Source: JBNKEI01 sp050288705 (GTDB lineage Bacteria; Myxococcota; Myxococcia; Myxococcales; UBA5297). From it: 64,000 nucleotides of DNA. The position numbers and the translations under genes are program-made. Location: contig JBNKEI010000191.1 in assembly GCA_050288705.1 (NCBI GenBank), positions 19,892-83,891 of the forward strand. Direction: 5' to 3'. Below the pieces are notes generated by a model. It saw only the letters and a list, made by a program, of their open reading frames with translations, searched no databases and had not been told where the DNA came from. Shown in pieces: positions 42,211 to 51,069 of this stretch. Position 1 is the first letter of the stretch; each line of letters opens with the position of its first letter.

Positions 42211-42855
42211 ATGAATTATTTGAATTTAATAGTTCTGGCGTTGGCAGTCTTTATTTTGTGGAGACATCTTCCTGCGGCTCTTCTTTTTTTGTTTCCTAAA
42301 TGGATGCGTATTATTGCGGCAAAAGGCAGCGATCCTGAAGTTGATTCCAATCTTTTTGATCAGATGGAACGTGAGCTTGCACCGCTAGGGTTTACGCGTT
42401 TGGGTGTTTATTGGGAAAAGGGACCTTTGCAAAGAAGAAAGTTGGTCTACAATTTCGTGAATGATGCGATTCCGGCATGGGCATCAGCTCAAATAATTAA
42501 CCAAGAAGCCAGGCTTTGTTTGTTGACTAGTTTTGACGGAGGTGGCTTGGTGCTAACTTGCGACCATCGAAGGATCAATGTGAATCGTCCGCAAGACTGC
42601 TTAGTAGGAGGATTACCTGAGGCTGAGCCACGATTGCTGGTTAACATTCACTCACGGCGAATCCAAACTATCCTTGCTTCAGGAAAAGTTGTTAGTAGGG
42701 ACTTGGATATGGTTTCTCGGGTGCGCAGGGCAAAGGAATGGTATTCAAATTACGGTGCACGGGAGCTGCGTTTAAGCGGTTTTAATGCTTTCCTATGGTC
42801 TTTTGCAGTTCTAATTAGTGTTATTTTGACTATTCGGCAATTCCTTAAGTCTTAG
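42211..42855 (+). CDS. Unknown protein with membrane helices at both ends
   Basis: 214 residues. One N-terminal helix (LIVLALAVFILWRHLPAAL) and one C-terminal helix (FLWSFAVLISVILTIRQFL) enclose a soluble domain of about 150 residues (LFDQMERELAPLGFTRLGVY, LTSFDGGGLVLTCDH). Not recognised. It has an upstream spacing of about 90 bp from the kinase and the same orientation. Confidence 0.6.
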   Translation: MNYLNLIVLALAVFILWRHLPAALLFLFPKWMRIIAAKGSDPEVDSNLFDQMERELAPLGFTRLGVYWEKGPLQRRKLVYNFVNDAIPAWASAQIINQEARLCLLTSFDGGGLVLTCDHRRINVNRPQDCLVGGLPEAEPRLLVNIHSRRIQTILASGKVVSRDLDMVSRVRRAKEWYSNYGARELRLSGFNAFLWSFAVLISVILTIRQFLKS

Positions 42856-42878
42856 ATGAGCAATTCGTAAACTTAGTT

Positions 42879-45215
42879 TCAGGTTAAATAAGGCAAAATC
42901 GTTTTAGTTAGGCGCATGCGTAGGTTGCGTAAAGCAGTGTCTTTATCAATTACTAACGAATTTACTTCTTTAATGTATTCGCCTTCGGTCATGTGCTCGG
43001 GCATGATCGCAAGCTTTTCTTCTTTATCCGCGAATGACTTATTAACTTGGAGGAAGTCTTCCTGATAATTTTGTTCAAGATATTCGCGCCAGGAGGTGAA
43101 TTCGTCCACAAAAAATGCCAGCATTGCCGGTCCATTTTCTTGACTTATTATAGATTCACGTGCTGTTCGTATATCGTCCTTGGTGACTAGCACTGCGGTA
43201 CGAAAAAGCATGTTGTTTGTATGGAGAGGTAAATCAAGACTTTCTTTCAAATCTAGTTGATAGACAAGATGCGTCTCGATTTCCTCATCGCGAGATTCTA
43301 CCGATCTCACCCGACTGTTGACAATATTCTGAAGCGCACTTAGCCTAAAAAACTGTTTTCCAACTCGTATTAGATCGGAAATTCCAAGAGAACGTGCTTG
43401 ATTGCTGGCAATCATCAATTCCATGTTTTGAAGCCCCAGTGCAATGCGATCGCCACAAGTCTCCATGGATTCATTAGCGATATGGAAGCAAACGTTTCGC
43501 AGAGTGGAATTGTCTCGGATAGCGGAAAGCACTGTATTGACACGCAGGCAAAAAAACTGCCAGGTATTTAGATTTTGAGCATCGGCGGTTTCGTTAAGGC
43601 GATCGAGAAAAGTTGAGAATGCGGGGGCATTGGGTTCGGAATTGAATGGAACCCATTGGACCCATGTTTCAGTCACTGACGAGAAAGAAGCCGAAGGGTC
43701 TCGTGATAACCATACGATCACCGCTTCTTCTATAGGCCGCGCTTCCGAATGCAAAAGTCTCTGTATCTGGCTGGTTGAAATCCAAAGTATCGGACATTCC
43801 GGCACTTCTTGTAGGCAAAGAGCCATGCTTCTGGGGATCTGCGTGCCATAAAGATCGACTATGCACTCATGGGGCAGCTCGGTAATCCAGCTAGGTAGAA
43901 TTGCTAAATCGCGGTTATCTTGCAAATTCAAAGAACTTAGTTTCAGCATTCGGAGCGAATCTGGCAAATAGGTTAGCTGATTTTTCTCCAGGTCCAGCGT
44001 TACAAGATTGGTAAGATTCTCAATGGAATCTGGAATAGATGCTAGTCGGTTCTGACCGAGATACAGTGTTTCTAGATTGTAGAGCGAGCCTATTGTTTCC
44101 GGAAGCTCGGTTATTTGGTTATTCTCAAGATCAAGATTTATTAAACTTGGAAGGTAACTAAGAGAATTAGGAATAGACTTTAATTGATTGTTTTTGTAGT
44201 TTAATACCTCAAGGTTGAAAAGATTGCTGATAGAATTCTGAATAGATTCTAATCTGTTATTGTTGCAGTCGAGTACCTCTAGCTCGCTGAGTTTTCCGAT
44301 CGATTCAGGAAGTACGTTCAAATGGTTGTCAAAAAGATATAGCACCTCAAGTTCGCTAAGATCGCCAATTGATTCGGGAAGTGATTTCAATTGATTGCCG
44401 TTGCAAAATAATATTTTTAGTTTGCGTAGGTTTCCAAGCGAGTTGGGAAGAAAGGAAAGCTGGTTTGCTCCGAGGTACAGCGTTTCTAGACTATGTAGAT
44501 TGGCAACTGATTCAGGAAGTGATTTCAATTGATTACCGTGGCAGGATAGTATTCTTAGATTGCTGAGGTTTCCAAGTGAATGAGGAAGAGAAGATACCTG
44601 GTTTAGGTCAAGATACAATTCTTCTAGCTTACTCAAATTGCCAACCGAATCAGGTAATGATTTCAATTGATTACTATGGCAGGATAATATTTTCAATTTG
44701 CTGAGTTTCCGAATCGATTGCGGAAGCTCGTTTAGCTGGTTTTGTTCAACAAGTAGAACTTCTATATTTTTGAATTTCCCAATGCAATCGGGGAGCGAAC
44801 TAAGCTGTAAACCAGTCAGGTCTAATCTATTTGCCTTGTTATTCCAGGTCTTGAGAATTTTCTCTGCAGCTATCTCACGTGCGTTTGCTTGTTCCGCATT
44901 CTCGGTGGGCTGAGCTTTCCATCTATCAAGTTCGATTTCGAATTCGTTTTTGGCATAAGAAAATGACGACTTGGTCCTATCTAATACACCTTTAGATTTG
45001 GATTTGGAGGTACTTGCCCTTTGCGACTCATCAAAGCTCGAACACTGGTTATTCCATTGAGCATTTGCTGTAGCTGAATGGAGCTCAATATCTTCTGAGG
45101 AGGTCAGTTTTGTAAACGGAACATCGCTTTCCTGGACGTTTCTTTGTTCTTGTCCTGAAGAGTAGGATGACAACTCAGAAGATTGCGATGAGCTATGCTT
45201 GATCGGACTAGGCAT
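42879..45215 (-). CDS. Leucine-rich-repeat protein with NEL-type E3 ubiquitin ligase domain, candidate effector
   Basis: 778 residues. Residues 1-100 are Ser/Gln-rich and disordered (HSSSQSSELSSYSSG). A helical cap (ANAREIAAEKILKTW) leads into about thirteen 23-residue leucine-rich repeats (about 130-440; LSKLKILSCHSNQLKSLPDS type). The C-terminal ~310 residues match the NEL (novel E3 ligase) domain of IpaH, SspH and SlrP: WQFFCLRVN, then the catalytic motif ETCGDRIALGLQNME with Cys587 and Asp589, SDLIRVGKQFFRLSALQNIV, VRSVESRDEEIETHLVYQ, and a C-terminal helical bundle (TKDDIRTARESI, SFADKEEKLAIM). NEL enzymes transfer host ubiquitin to substrates chosen by the LRR. ATG at 45215 follows AGGAA. 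AT-rich promoter region upstream. No signal peptide, which fits type III-like export. Function is by homology. Confidence 0.9.
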   Translation of the reverse strand: MPSPIKHSSSQSSELSSYSSGQEQRNVQESDVPFTKLTSSEDIELHSATANAQWNNQCSSFDESQRASTSKSKSKGVLDRTKSSFSYAKNEFEIELDRWKAQPTENAEQANAREIAAEKILKTWNNKANRLDLTGLQLSSLPDCIGKFKNIEVLLVEQNQLNELPQSIRKLSKLKILSCHSNQLKSLPDSVGNLSKLEELYLDLNQVSSLPHSLGNLSNLRILSCHGNQLKSLPESVANLHSLETLYLGANQLSFLPNSLGNLRKLKILFCNGNQLKSLPESIGDLSELEVLYLFDNHLNVLPESIGKLSELEVLDCNNNRLESIQNSISNLFNLEVLNYKNNQLKSIPNSLSYLPSLINLDLENNQITELPETIGSLYNLETLYLGQNRLASIPDSIENLTNLVTLDLEKNQLTYLPDSLRMLKLSSLNLQDNRDLAILPSWITELPHECIVDLYGTQIPRSMALCLQEVPECPILWISTSQIQRLLHSEARPIEEAVIVWLSRDPSASFSSVTETWVQWVPFNSEPNAPAFSTFLDRLNETADAQNLNTWQFFCLRVNTVLSAIRDNSTLRNVCFHIANESMETCGDRIALGLQNMELMIASNQARSLGISDLIRVGKQFFRLSALQNIVNSRVRSVESRDEEIETHLVYQLDLKESLDLPLHTNNMLFRTAVLVTKDDIRTARESIISQENGPAMLAFFVDEFTSWREYLEQNYQEDFLQVNKSFADKEEKLAIMPEHMTEGEYIKEVNSLVIDKDTALRNLRMRLTKTILPYLT

Positions 45216-45355
45216 AACGATTTCCTGAAGGCAAAACCCAGCGTTATCTGCTTATCGTAAACAGGTACGAAAGGTTGCTTGCTGGACTGAACTATATATA
45301 TGTACTTATACATATCTACAAAGCGATCAGTGGACAAAAAAGTCGAGGCCAAAAA

Positions 45356-45907
45356 TTAGCAGCTATTATTACAAAATAGCTGTCCATTTGAGAGTCTATT
45401 AGCTAACCGAGCGTATACCTCAAAGAGATGCTGTGCGGAAGAGTTAAGTTCTACTGCTTTGACTATTCGTCTAGCAAGGCAACCTTCGCGGACGTAGGTT
45501 TCCAGGGTGGGTTGCCATTCTGCGAAAAGAGGATTCTTGGGAAGAAGCGTTTCGATAAGGTATTGCCACAGTTCGTGGACGCGGGTAGGGCCCTTTCCTG
45601 GAAAACCAAAAAGATCGAGATAGGACCGTTGAGTAATAATGGCTTGATCGGCGTCTTGAATTCCGGCCAGAATAGCGGCTAGCGGAATCTCGTTCCATTG
45701 CTGTTGCTTGCCTGGTCCAGGTTTCCTTGAGCAGCGCGTGAATGGTTTCGATGACCGCTGCCGCAATCGCGAGATATCGGCTTGTGGAGATTCTTGAAGA
45801 TCAATGAGACGAATTTCAATTGCCATCCGAAACAATAGGGTAGTCGCGGTTAGACTCTCGCGCCTAAAGATATAGAAAAACTGTTCTCTTTGCGACTTTT
45901 TTTCCAA
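45356..45907 (-). pseudogene. Possible C-terminal fragment of a GCS2/carboxylate-amine ligase-like protein
   Basis: A 183-codon frame with a TTG start at 45907 and no strong ribosome site. The segment LFRMAIEIRLIDLQESPQAD and later DADQAIITQRSYLDLFGFPG, VHELWQYLIE resembles the C-terminal part of glutamate-cysteine ligase 2-type (COG2170) proteins. The N-terminal catalytic part would be missing, so this is probably a truncated gene. The family match is weak and a real small protein cannot be ruled out. Confidence 0.35.
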
Positions 45908-45944
45908 TCTAGGTGGTCGTGCTTATTAGGTGGCAAGTCTCTGG

Positions 45945-46727
45945 CTATTGTTTCTTTCGTTTTCTTCGCGTACTTAACTTCCTAAGCTTAGTCCTAGCTT
46001 CCGAGACAACGTCACTCCGGGGGTAAGAACGAAGAATCTCCTGAAGAACTAGCTTTGCTTCCTTAGGCATTTTCAAAGCTATAAAGCAGTCTGCTGATTG
46101 CAAAAGCGCATGAGGTGCTTCTGAGCTTTTAGAGAAATTTTTTACAATTTCGCCATATTCTGAAAGAGCGGCTCTCCATTCTTGGTGGTCAAAATAACTG
46201 GTTCCTAAGAGAAAGTGAATGGTTGACGCCATGGAATCTCTGGGCCATTTTTTTAGCCATTCCGAAGCCAATTCTCGTCCTACCTTGAAATTCTCTGTCA
46301 GTTTGTTTTCTACTAACTCTGCAAATTCTTTCTTATCAATTGGACGTTTAATAGAAGATGCTTGGCTGTCACTTTCCGAAGGTACCGAAGAATTGGCTTG
46401 CATTTGCGCTTGCTGATGCTGAATCTGTTCTAATTGTCCACGCAAATTGCTAAATTCTGACTGAAGTTGTTCGACTTGAATGCCGATGTCTGCTCCGGTT
46501 CTCCGGGCGCTGTGAGCTAGTTTTTCAAGAGCGCCTTGTACTTCGGCAACCTGGCCGTCAAGAATATTTTTTTGTTTCTTGAGACTCTGTTCAAGTTCTT
46601 TTTTTTCGATTTCCAGACGATCAACTCTTTCTTCTAACAGCCTTCCTTGTTCGGCTGAATAGATGCACCCCGCAGAAAGGGAAAAAAAACACAGAGCTGC
46701 AAATGATTTAAATGCCATGGATAACAT
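45945..46727 (-). CDS. ybgF: YbgF/CpoB-like coiled-coil TPR lipoprotein
   Basis: 260 residues. Lipoprotein signal with lipobox FSLSAGC (about residue 20), a trimeric-type coiled coil (LEERVDRLEIEKKELEQSLK and onward), a Gln/Ser linker, and C-terminal TPRs (FLLGTSYFDHQEWRAALSEY, ALLQSADCFIALKMPKEAKL). This is the layout of YbgF/CpoB of the Tol-Pal complex, which coordinates outer membrane constriction and peptidoglycan synthesis; however tol-pal genes are not adjacent. The ATG at 46727 has GGGAG six bases upstream. It lies 36 bp behind the protease gene. Confidence 0.78.
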   Translation of the reverse strand: MLSMAFKSFAALCFFSLSAGCIYSAEQGRLLEERVDRLEIEKKELEQSLKKQKNILDGQVAEVQGALEKLAHSARRTGADIGIQVEQLQSEFSNLRGQLEQIQHQQAQMQANSSVPSESDSQASSIKRPIDKKEFAELVENKLTENFKVGRELASEWLKKWPRDSMASTIHFLLGTSYFDHQEWRAALSEYGEIVKNFSKSSEAPHALLQSADCFIALKMPKEAKLVLQEILRSYPRSDVVSEARTKLRKLSTRRKRKKQ

Positions 46728-46763
46728 CAACTACTCCCATTAGGGTGAAAGGAGTTAATCAGC

Positions 46764-49700
46764 CTATTTCGAACGTTTTCTACTGCTGGGCAACATTGCC
46801 TTTTGCGCCACCGCGTGGCTTTTGGTGCGGCGAATTATCAAGGCTCTGCGGGCCATGAAATCTTGGTCTTCTCGCGCTACTACTACCACTTGATTGTTTC
46901 CTTCTTTAAGAGGAAATTTGGTATTGAAATTTATTTTCTTTTCGCCTTTAGGTGCGCTTTTGAAAAAAACTTTTTGATCATTTACAAATATATATACATC
47001 GCGGAGGCTAGTGACACTGGACGCTTTTCCTTGAAGCTTGAAACTATCTTCGTTGGTGGTAATACCTCCTGCCAAGGTATTAACGGCAAGTTCAATAGTA
47101 GGTTCGATGCGACTGGCAATATATTGGAAATTGGTTTTAGTTTCTTTTTTGGACGACTTGCTGGGCGTAACATGTTGATTCGAAATGTAACCGCTATTAG
47201 TGCCAACAAGTATGCGATATAAAGAGCCAAAACGAGCATCAGAAAAGATTAACGATCCTTTTGGTACGCTGCCGATTATGGGGCTCTCCAACTGAGCAGC
47301 GGAATAAATATTAAGGTCCTTCATTGCTTTTAATGAAAGATTTTGTTTTTGCGGTAATTTGCCTTTCTTTTCTATAGGAATAGAAAGTTTTTCTGATACC
47401 CACTGGTCAGTATCCTCATCGCCTATGGCTAGTTGCAGGTCTGCAAAGCCTCCTTTGAATTTTGGTTTAATCTCAAATTCAAATACTGCTTCCTTGGTTT
47501 GTCCAGGGAGAATTTCTCCAAGTTTGACTCGTCCCTTGGAAAGAGAAATGTATTCGTCGGCCTTATTTTTTAACAAACCGAGAACATTGAAAGCTTTCCC
47601 GGTGCCTGTATTGGTAATCTGAACAGCAAGCTGTACGGTTTCGTCCAGATGTGCGGTTCCATCGCCATTGCATTTTGCGCAATTATCAACGATTTGCCAG
47701 GTATAGCCAAAGGCCGGCCACGGCAGTTCAGCAATATTGATTTCGCTTACTAGATCTTGGAAAACCGACTTGCCTTCGTCAAAAAATTTCAGTCGTACTT
47801 CATCTTTGCGACTTACCATGGCTTTCGGTATTCTTAATTTCACTGTCCAGCTACGCTTCTGACCTGGTTCTATTTTTCCGAAGACAAATTCTCGACGGTC
47901 GAGAAGGCGATTTTCACTTTCGCTGTAGGCTCGGAGACGATAGAGAGGTTGACGCCCATTGTTCTTGACTGTAACAGTCCAGGTAAGAACGTCTCCGGCG
48001 GTGTTTTTTACTGTGCTTGCGGGGGTTGTTTCTACGGAGATCTGTGGTTTAGATACGGTTTTGCTTTGCCCACGACTCCAGTCAATGCCTAGTTTTTCTA
48101 GTTCATTATGTATTTTGTTGTATTCTTCATTCCTGCGCTTTTGCAAAAAAGGTTTAGCTGCACTAAGTATTTTCTTGCGAGTTGAATATGGGGCGGCAAC
48201 TAACAGATCGCGAGCAAATTGAATGGGATAATCTTCAACGATTTCGTCGTCGGAATCTTCACCCTCGCGGGTCTCTAAATCAGCAATTTCCTCCTCTTCG
48301 TCAATGAGATCTTTTGTTGACTCAGTTTCACTTGCCTTAGCTTCCAGGAAGTAACGGAGCTGTTCTAAAGGCTTTTCGCGAAGGACGACTTCCTCCTTTT
48401 TAGTGGCTACAGTGTCAGAATCAGGGTTTCCAAAGTGTCCTACTAGATCAGCTTCACCGGCAGTTCGTTTAGGTGAGAAAAAGTCCATTTTTCTTTTCGA
48501 TGCCAAGCTGGGTAGTAACTCAATATCAGGCGTTATGCCCGTCTCCTGAATGGAAATGTCACCTGGAGTAAGGTATTGCGCAATAGTGAGTTTAAGTGAA
48601 CTCTCATCAGGAAAATCGTATAAAACTTGTACACTACCTTTGCCGAAGGTTTGCCGACCAATAATTACGCCTCGGTTTAGATTCCTCATTGCTCCAGCCA
48701 CAATTTCTGAGGCCGAAGCGGAGCTAGAATTCACTAGCACTGCCAGTGGAAGTTTACTGTCAGTTTCATCAGCACTAGCTTTCTTGACTTCGCGCATCTT
48801 GTCAGAAAATCCGACTGTAGTTACCACGGTTCCTTTGGAAAGAAAGGTATCGGAAACCTGGATAGCTTGTTCTAGTAATCCTCCCGGATTGTCTCGTAAA
48901 TCAAGGACCAATCCTTGGAGCTGCGAGTTCTGGTTCTTAGTGTGCGTTTTTACTTCTTTTTCCAGCCTTCTTAACTCGGCTTGCATATCGCGAGCGGTAT
49001 TGTGCTTACCGTCTGATTGCCCTTGGAAACCGCGCACGCGAATATAACCAATGTTGTTATCGAGAAGTTTGCCTACTACCGATTCAACATTAATGATTGC
49101 CCGTTTTAAAACCATTTTTTTAGGTGATTTCCATTTTTTACGCTTTATATAAAGAGTAATTTTCGAGCCTGGTTTGCCGCGAATTCGGTTGACCGCCTCA
49201 CTGAGATCCATGTTTACCGTGGATTCATTGGCAATTCGCGTAATATGATCTTTTGGGCGTATTCCTGCGCGGGAAGCAGGAGTATTTTTTAGAACTCGCA
49301 AGATAATGAGGTTGCTATCTTTCATATGAATTACAAATCCCAAGCCACCAAATTCTCCTCTGGTTTGTAATTTCATTTCTTTATTGATTTCCGGTTTTAA
49401 AAGCACCGAATGGGGGTCGAGAGTGGACAACATGCCATTAGCAGCGGCATACTCGATTTCTCGTGAGTCTTTTTTGGAAGTTTCGGAAAGATTTTGGCTA
49501 ATAAAGTTGAATACTTCTTTTAATACAAAGCTAACATTCCATAGATTATTTACTCTTGAAATATCAAATTCTTGAGACATCTTGTTTACAGTTACTTTGA
49601 TTTTGCTGCTCTTTTCATCTCCCTCGGCCATAACCTCAGCTACTTGGCGTTCTATGCCATCGAGGGCAGCCACAAGCATTTTTCGAGGCTGGATTCTTTT

Positions 49701-49928
49701 TGGGTCGTAATAGTTGTCTTTGATGAAGACTACTACCCGGCTAAAAACTCTTAGTGCTGATAGGTTGTGTGGCTGTTGATCGTCAAAAGCTGCCGTACGG
49801 GCGTGTGCGGCTGAGCCGACCGAAACCGGAATACGATCGGAAGATGCTAGGCTCCATCCCAGCAACAATAAAACGACCACGACTAGGCGAAGAAAAAGAT
49901 GGCTTCGGTGAGTTTCGTTAGGGGACAC
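46764..49928 (-). CDS. S41 C-terminal processing protease with long C-terminal extension
   Basis: 1,054 residues, far longer than CtpA (about 400-680). An N-terminal membrane anchor (LVVVVLLLLGWSLA) precedes a PDZ domain (about 190-275; GFVIHMKDSNLIILRVL, SRAGIRPKDHI). The S41 core has catalytic Ser405 and Lys430 (SSSASASEIVAG, RQTFGKGSVQ). Acidic linker about 525-570, then CARDB/DUF11-like beta domains (about 640-860) and further Ig-like beta repeats to the end. Such enzymes trim periplasmic or secreted proteins; the extra domains probably bind substrates or the envelope. GTG start with GGAG six bases upstream. Likely cotranscribed with the YbgF-like gene. Confidence 0.88.
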   Translation of the reverse strand: MSPNETHRSHLFLRLVVVVLLLLGWSLASSDRIPVSVGSAAHARTAAFDDQQPHNLSALRVFSRVVVFIKDNYYDPKRIQPRKMLVAALDGIERQVAEVMAEGDEKSSKIKVTVNKMSQEFDISRVNNLWNVSFVLKEVFNFISQNLSETSKKDSREIEYAAANGMLSTLDPHSVLLKPEINKEMKLQTRGEFGGLGFVIHMKDSNLIILRVLKNTPASRAGIRPKDHITRIANESTVNMDLSEAVNRIRGKPGSKITLYIKRKKWKSPKKMVLKRAIINVESVVGKLLDNNIGYIRVRGFQGQSDGKHNTARDMQAELRRLEKEVKTHTKNQNSQLQGLVLDLRDNPGGLLEQAIQVSDTFLSKGTVVTTVGFSDKMREVKKASADETDSKLPLAVLVNSSSASASEIVAGAMRNLNRGVIIGRQTFGKGSVQVLYDFPDESSLKLTIAQYLTPGDISIQETGITPDIELLPSLASKRKMDFFSPKRTAGEADLVGHFGNPDSDTVATKKEEVVLREKPLEQLRYFLEAKASETESTKDLIDEEEEIADLETREGEDSDDEIVEDYPIQFARDLLVAAPYSTRKKILSAAKPFLQKRRNEEYNKIHNELEKLGIDWSRGQSKTVSKPQISVETTPASTVKNTAGDVLTWTVTVKNNGRQPLYRLRAYSESENRLLDRREFVFGKIEPGQKRSWTVKLRIPKAMVSRKDEVRLKFFDEGKSVFQDLVSEINIAELPWPAFGYTWQIVDNCAKCNGDGTAHLDETVQLAVQITNTGTGKAFNVLGLLKNKADEYISLSKGRVKLGEILPGQTKEAVFEFEIKPKFKGGFADLQLAIGDEDTDQWVSEKLSIPIEKKGKLPQKQNLSLKAMKDLNIYSAAQLESPIIGSVPKGSLIFSDARFGSLYRILVGTNSGYISNQHVTPSKSSKKETKTNFQYIASRIEPTIELAVNTLAGGITTNEDSFKLQGKASSVTSLRDVYIFVNDQKVFFKSAPKGEKKINFNTKFPLKEGNNQVVVVAREDQDFMARRALIIRRTKSHAVAQKAMLPSSRKRSK

Positions 49929-50106
49929 TCAGGACTCCGCTTTCCGACAAGTAAGATGATTGACCACACCATTGCTGCTCGCAGATTTTTGAGCGTCCGT
50001 GAGCATCGATGGAAAATGTGGATAACCGTCCAGGTACGCGTAAGTTTCGCTGGACCTTGGCCATATTAGTCACCTGTTCTGATGGCATCAAGGCGTGAAA
50101 ATTCAT
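49918..50106 (-). CDS. Small conserved-looking protein overlapping the protease start (tentative)
   Basis: A 62-codon frame from ATG 50106, ending 11 bp inside the protease gene, which suggests translational coupling. It contains MAKVQRNLRVPGRLSTFSID and KICEQQWCGQ. No family recognised and no strong ribosome site, so it may not be expressed. Confidence 0.3.
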   Translation of the reverse strand: MNFHALMPSEQVTNMAKVQRNLRVPGRLSTFSIDAHGRSKICEQQWCGQSSYLSESGVLSVP

Positions 50107-50246
50107 TTTGCAAGTAGAGAACCATGTGCTGGCGTCTTAACACTGGCAGGGTTCAAAAGATGCCCAAAGCAGTAGAAAACTTTCCAGGTGAAACGCCAAT
50201 AGAGCATGGGAACATCCATAAGTAGCTTCCAATTAGCCATCTTTTC

Positions 50247-50951
50247 CTACCGTCTTCTTCCGAAAAGACGAAGTAGCGCTAAAAAGAGATTGATGAAGTC
50301 TAAGTATAGAGTTAGAGCTCCTACTACTGCAAGACTTCCGGTTGCTGTCTTTCCGCTTGAAGTGAGATAAATGCTTCTCAGCTTTTGGGTGTCATAGGCA
50401 GTTAGCCCCACAAAGACCACTACGCAGGCACATGAGGCAACAAAACTTAAACCCTCGCTGCGCAGAAAAAGGTTTACAATTCCCGCGCCAATTACTCCCA
50501 GTAGCCCAATGAATAGAAAAGAACCCCAACTTGACAGATCCTTTTTGGTGAGCGTTCCATACAGACTCATTCCCCCAAAAATGACTGCGGTAAGGAAAAA
50601 TGTTTGGGCTACGCTTCCTAACTCATAAATCCAAAAAACTGCCGAAAGAGTAAGTCCATTTAAAGCGGAATAAGCCACAAAAAACAAACCTGCTACTGGT
50701 GGGCTCAGGCGGGTAGCGAAAAAGGAAAGCCCAAATACCATTCCTAATTCGGCAAGAATGAGTAGTAGGTAAGATTGCTGCACTATTCTAAATAGAGCAG
50801 GTGTCTGGGCGGTGAACAAAGAAACCAATGCGGTTACGCCGAGGCCTACAAACATCCACAGATATACCTGCGACATAAATGCGCGTTGTGCTTCTGCGAT
50901 CCTAGAGCTGCCGATCTGGCTTGATACCGAAGAGCTTTCCCAACCAGCCAT
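50247..50951 (-). CDS. BAX inhibitor-1 / YccA family membrane protein
   Basis: 234 residues with about seven membrane helices, including YLWMFVGLGVTALVSLFTAQ, SYLLLILAELGMVFGLSFFA, FFLTAVIFGGMSLYGTLTKK and VVFVGLTAYDTQKLRSIYL. The last has the family's signature Tyr-Asp-Thr-Gln. Bacterial members are calcium-leak or stress-associated membrane proteins (YbhL, YccA). ATG start with a GGAGG upstream. Normal length. Confidence 0.92.
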   Translation of the reverse strand: MAGWESSSVSSQIGSSRIAEAQRAFMSQVYLWMFVGLGVTALVSLFTAQTPALFRIVQQSYLLLILAELGMVFGLSFFATRLSPPVAGLFFVAYSALNGLTLSAVFWIYELGSVAQTFFLTAVIFGGMSLYGTLTKKDLSSWGSFLFIGLLGVIGAGIVNLFLRSEGLSFVASCACVVVFVGLTAYDTQKLRSIYLTSSGKTATGSLAVVGALTLYLDFINLFLALLRLFGRRR

Positions 50952-51069
50952 TATATCCTCCTTACTATCTCCAAAGTAGCTGCCGAAAAAATCACCAATT
51001 GGCCTATCGCGACGAAAACTATATAACAGTCGGGATATTCCTCATACCGTTTTACGGAGGCGGTGCAAA

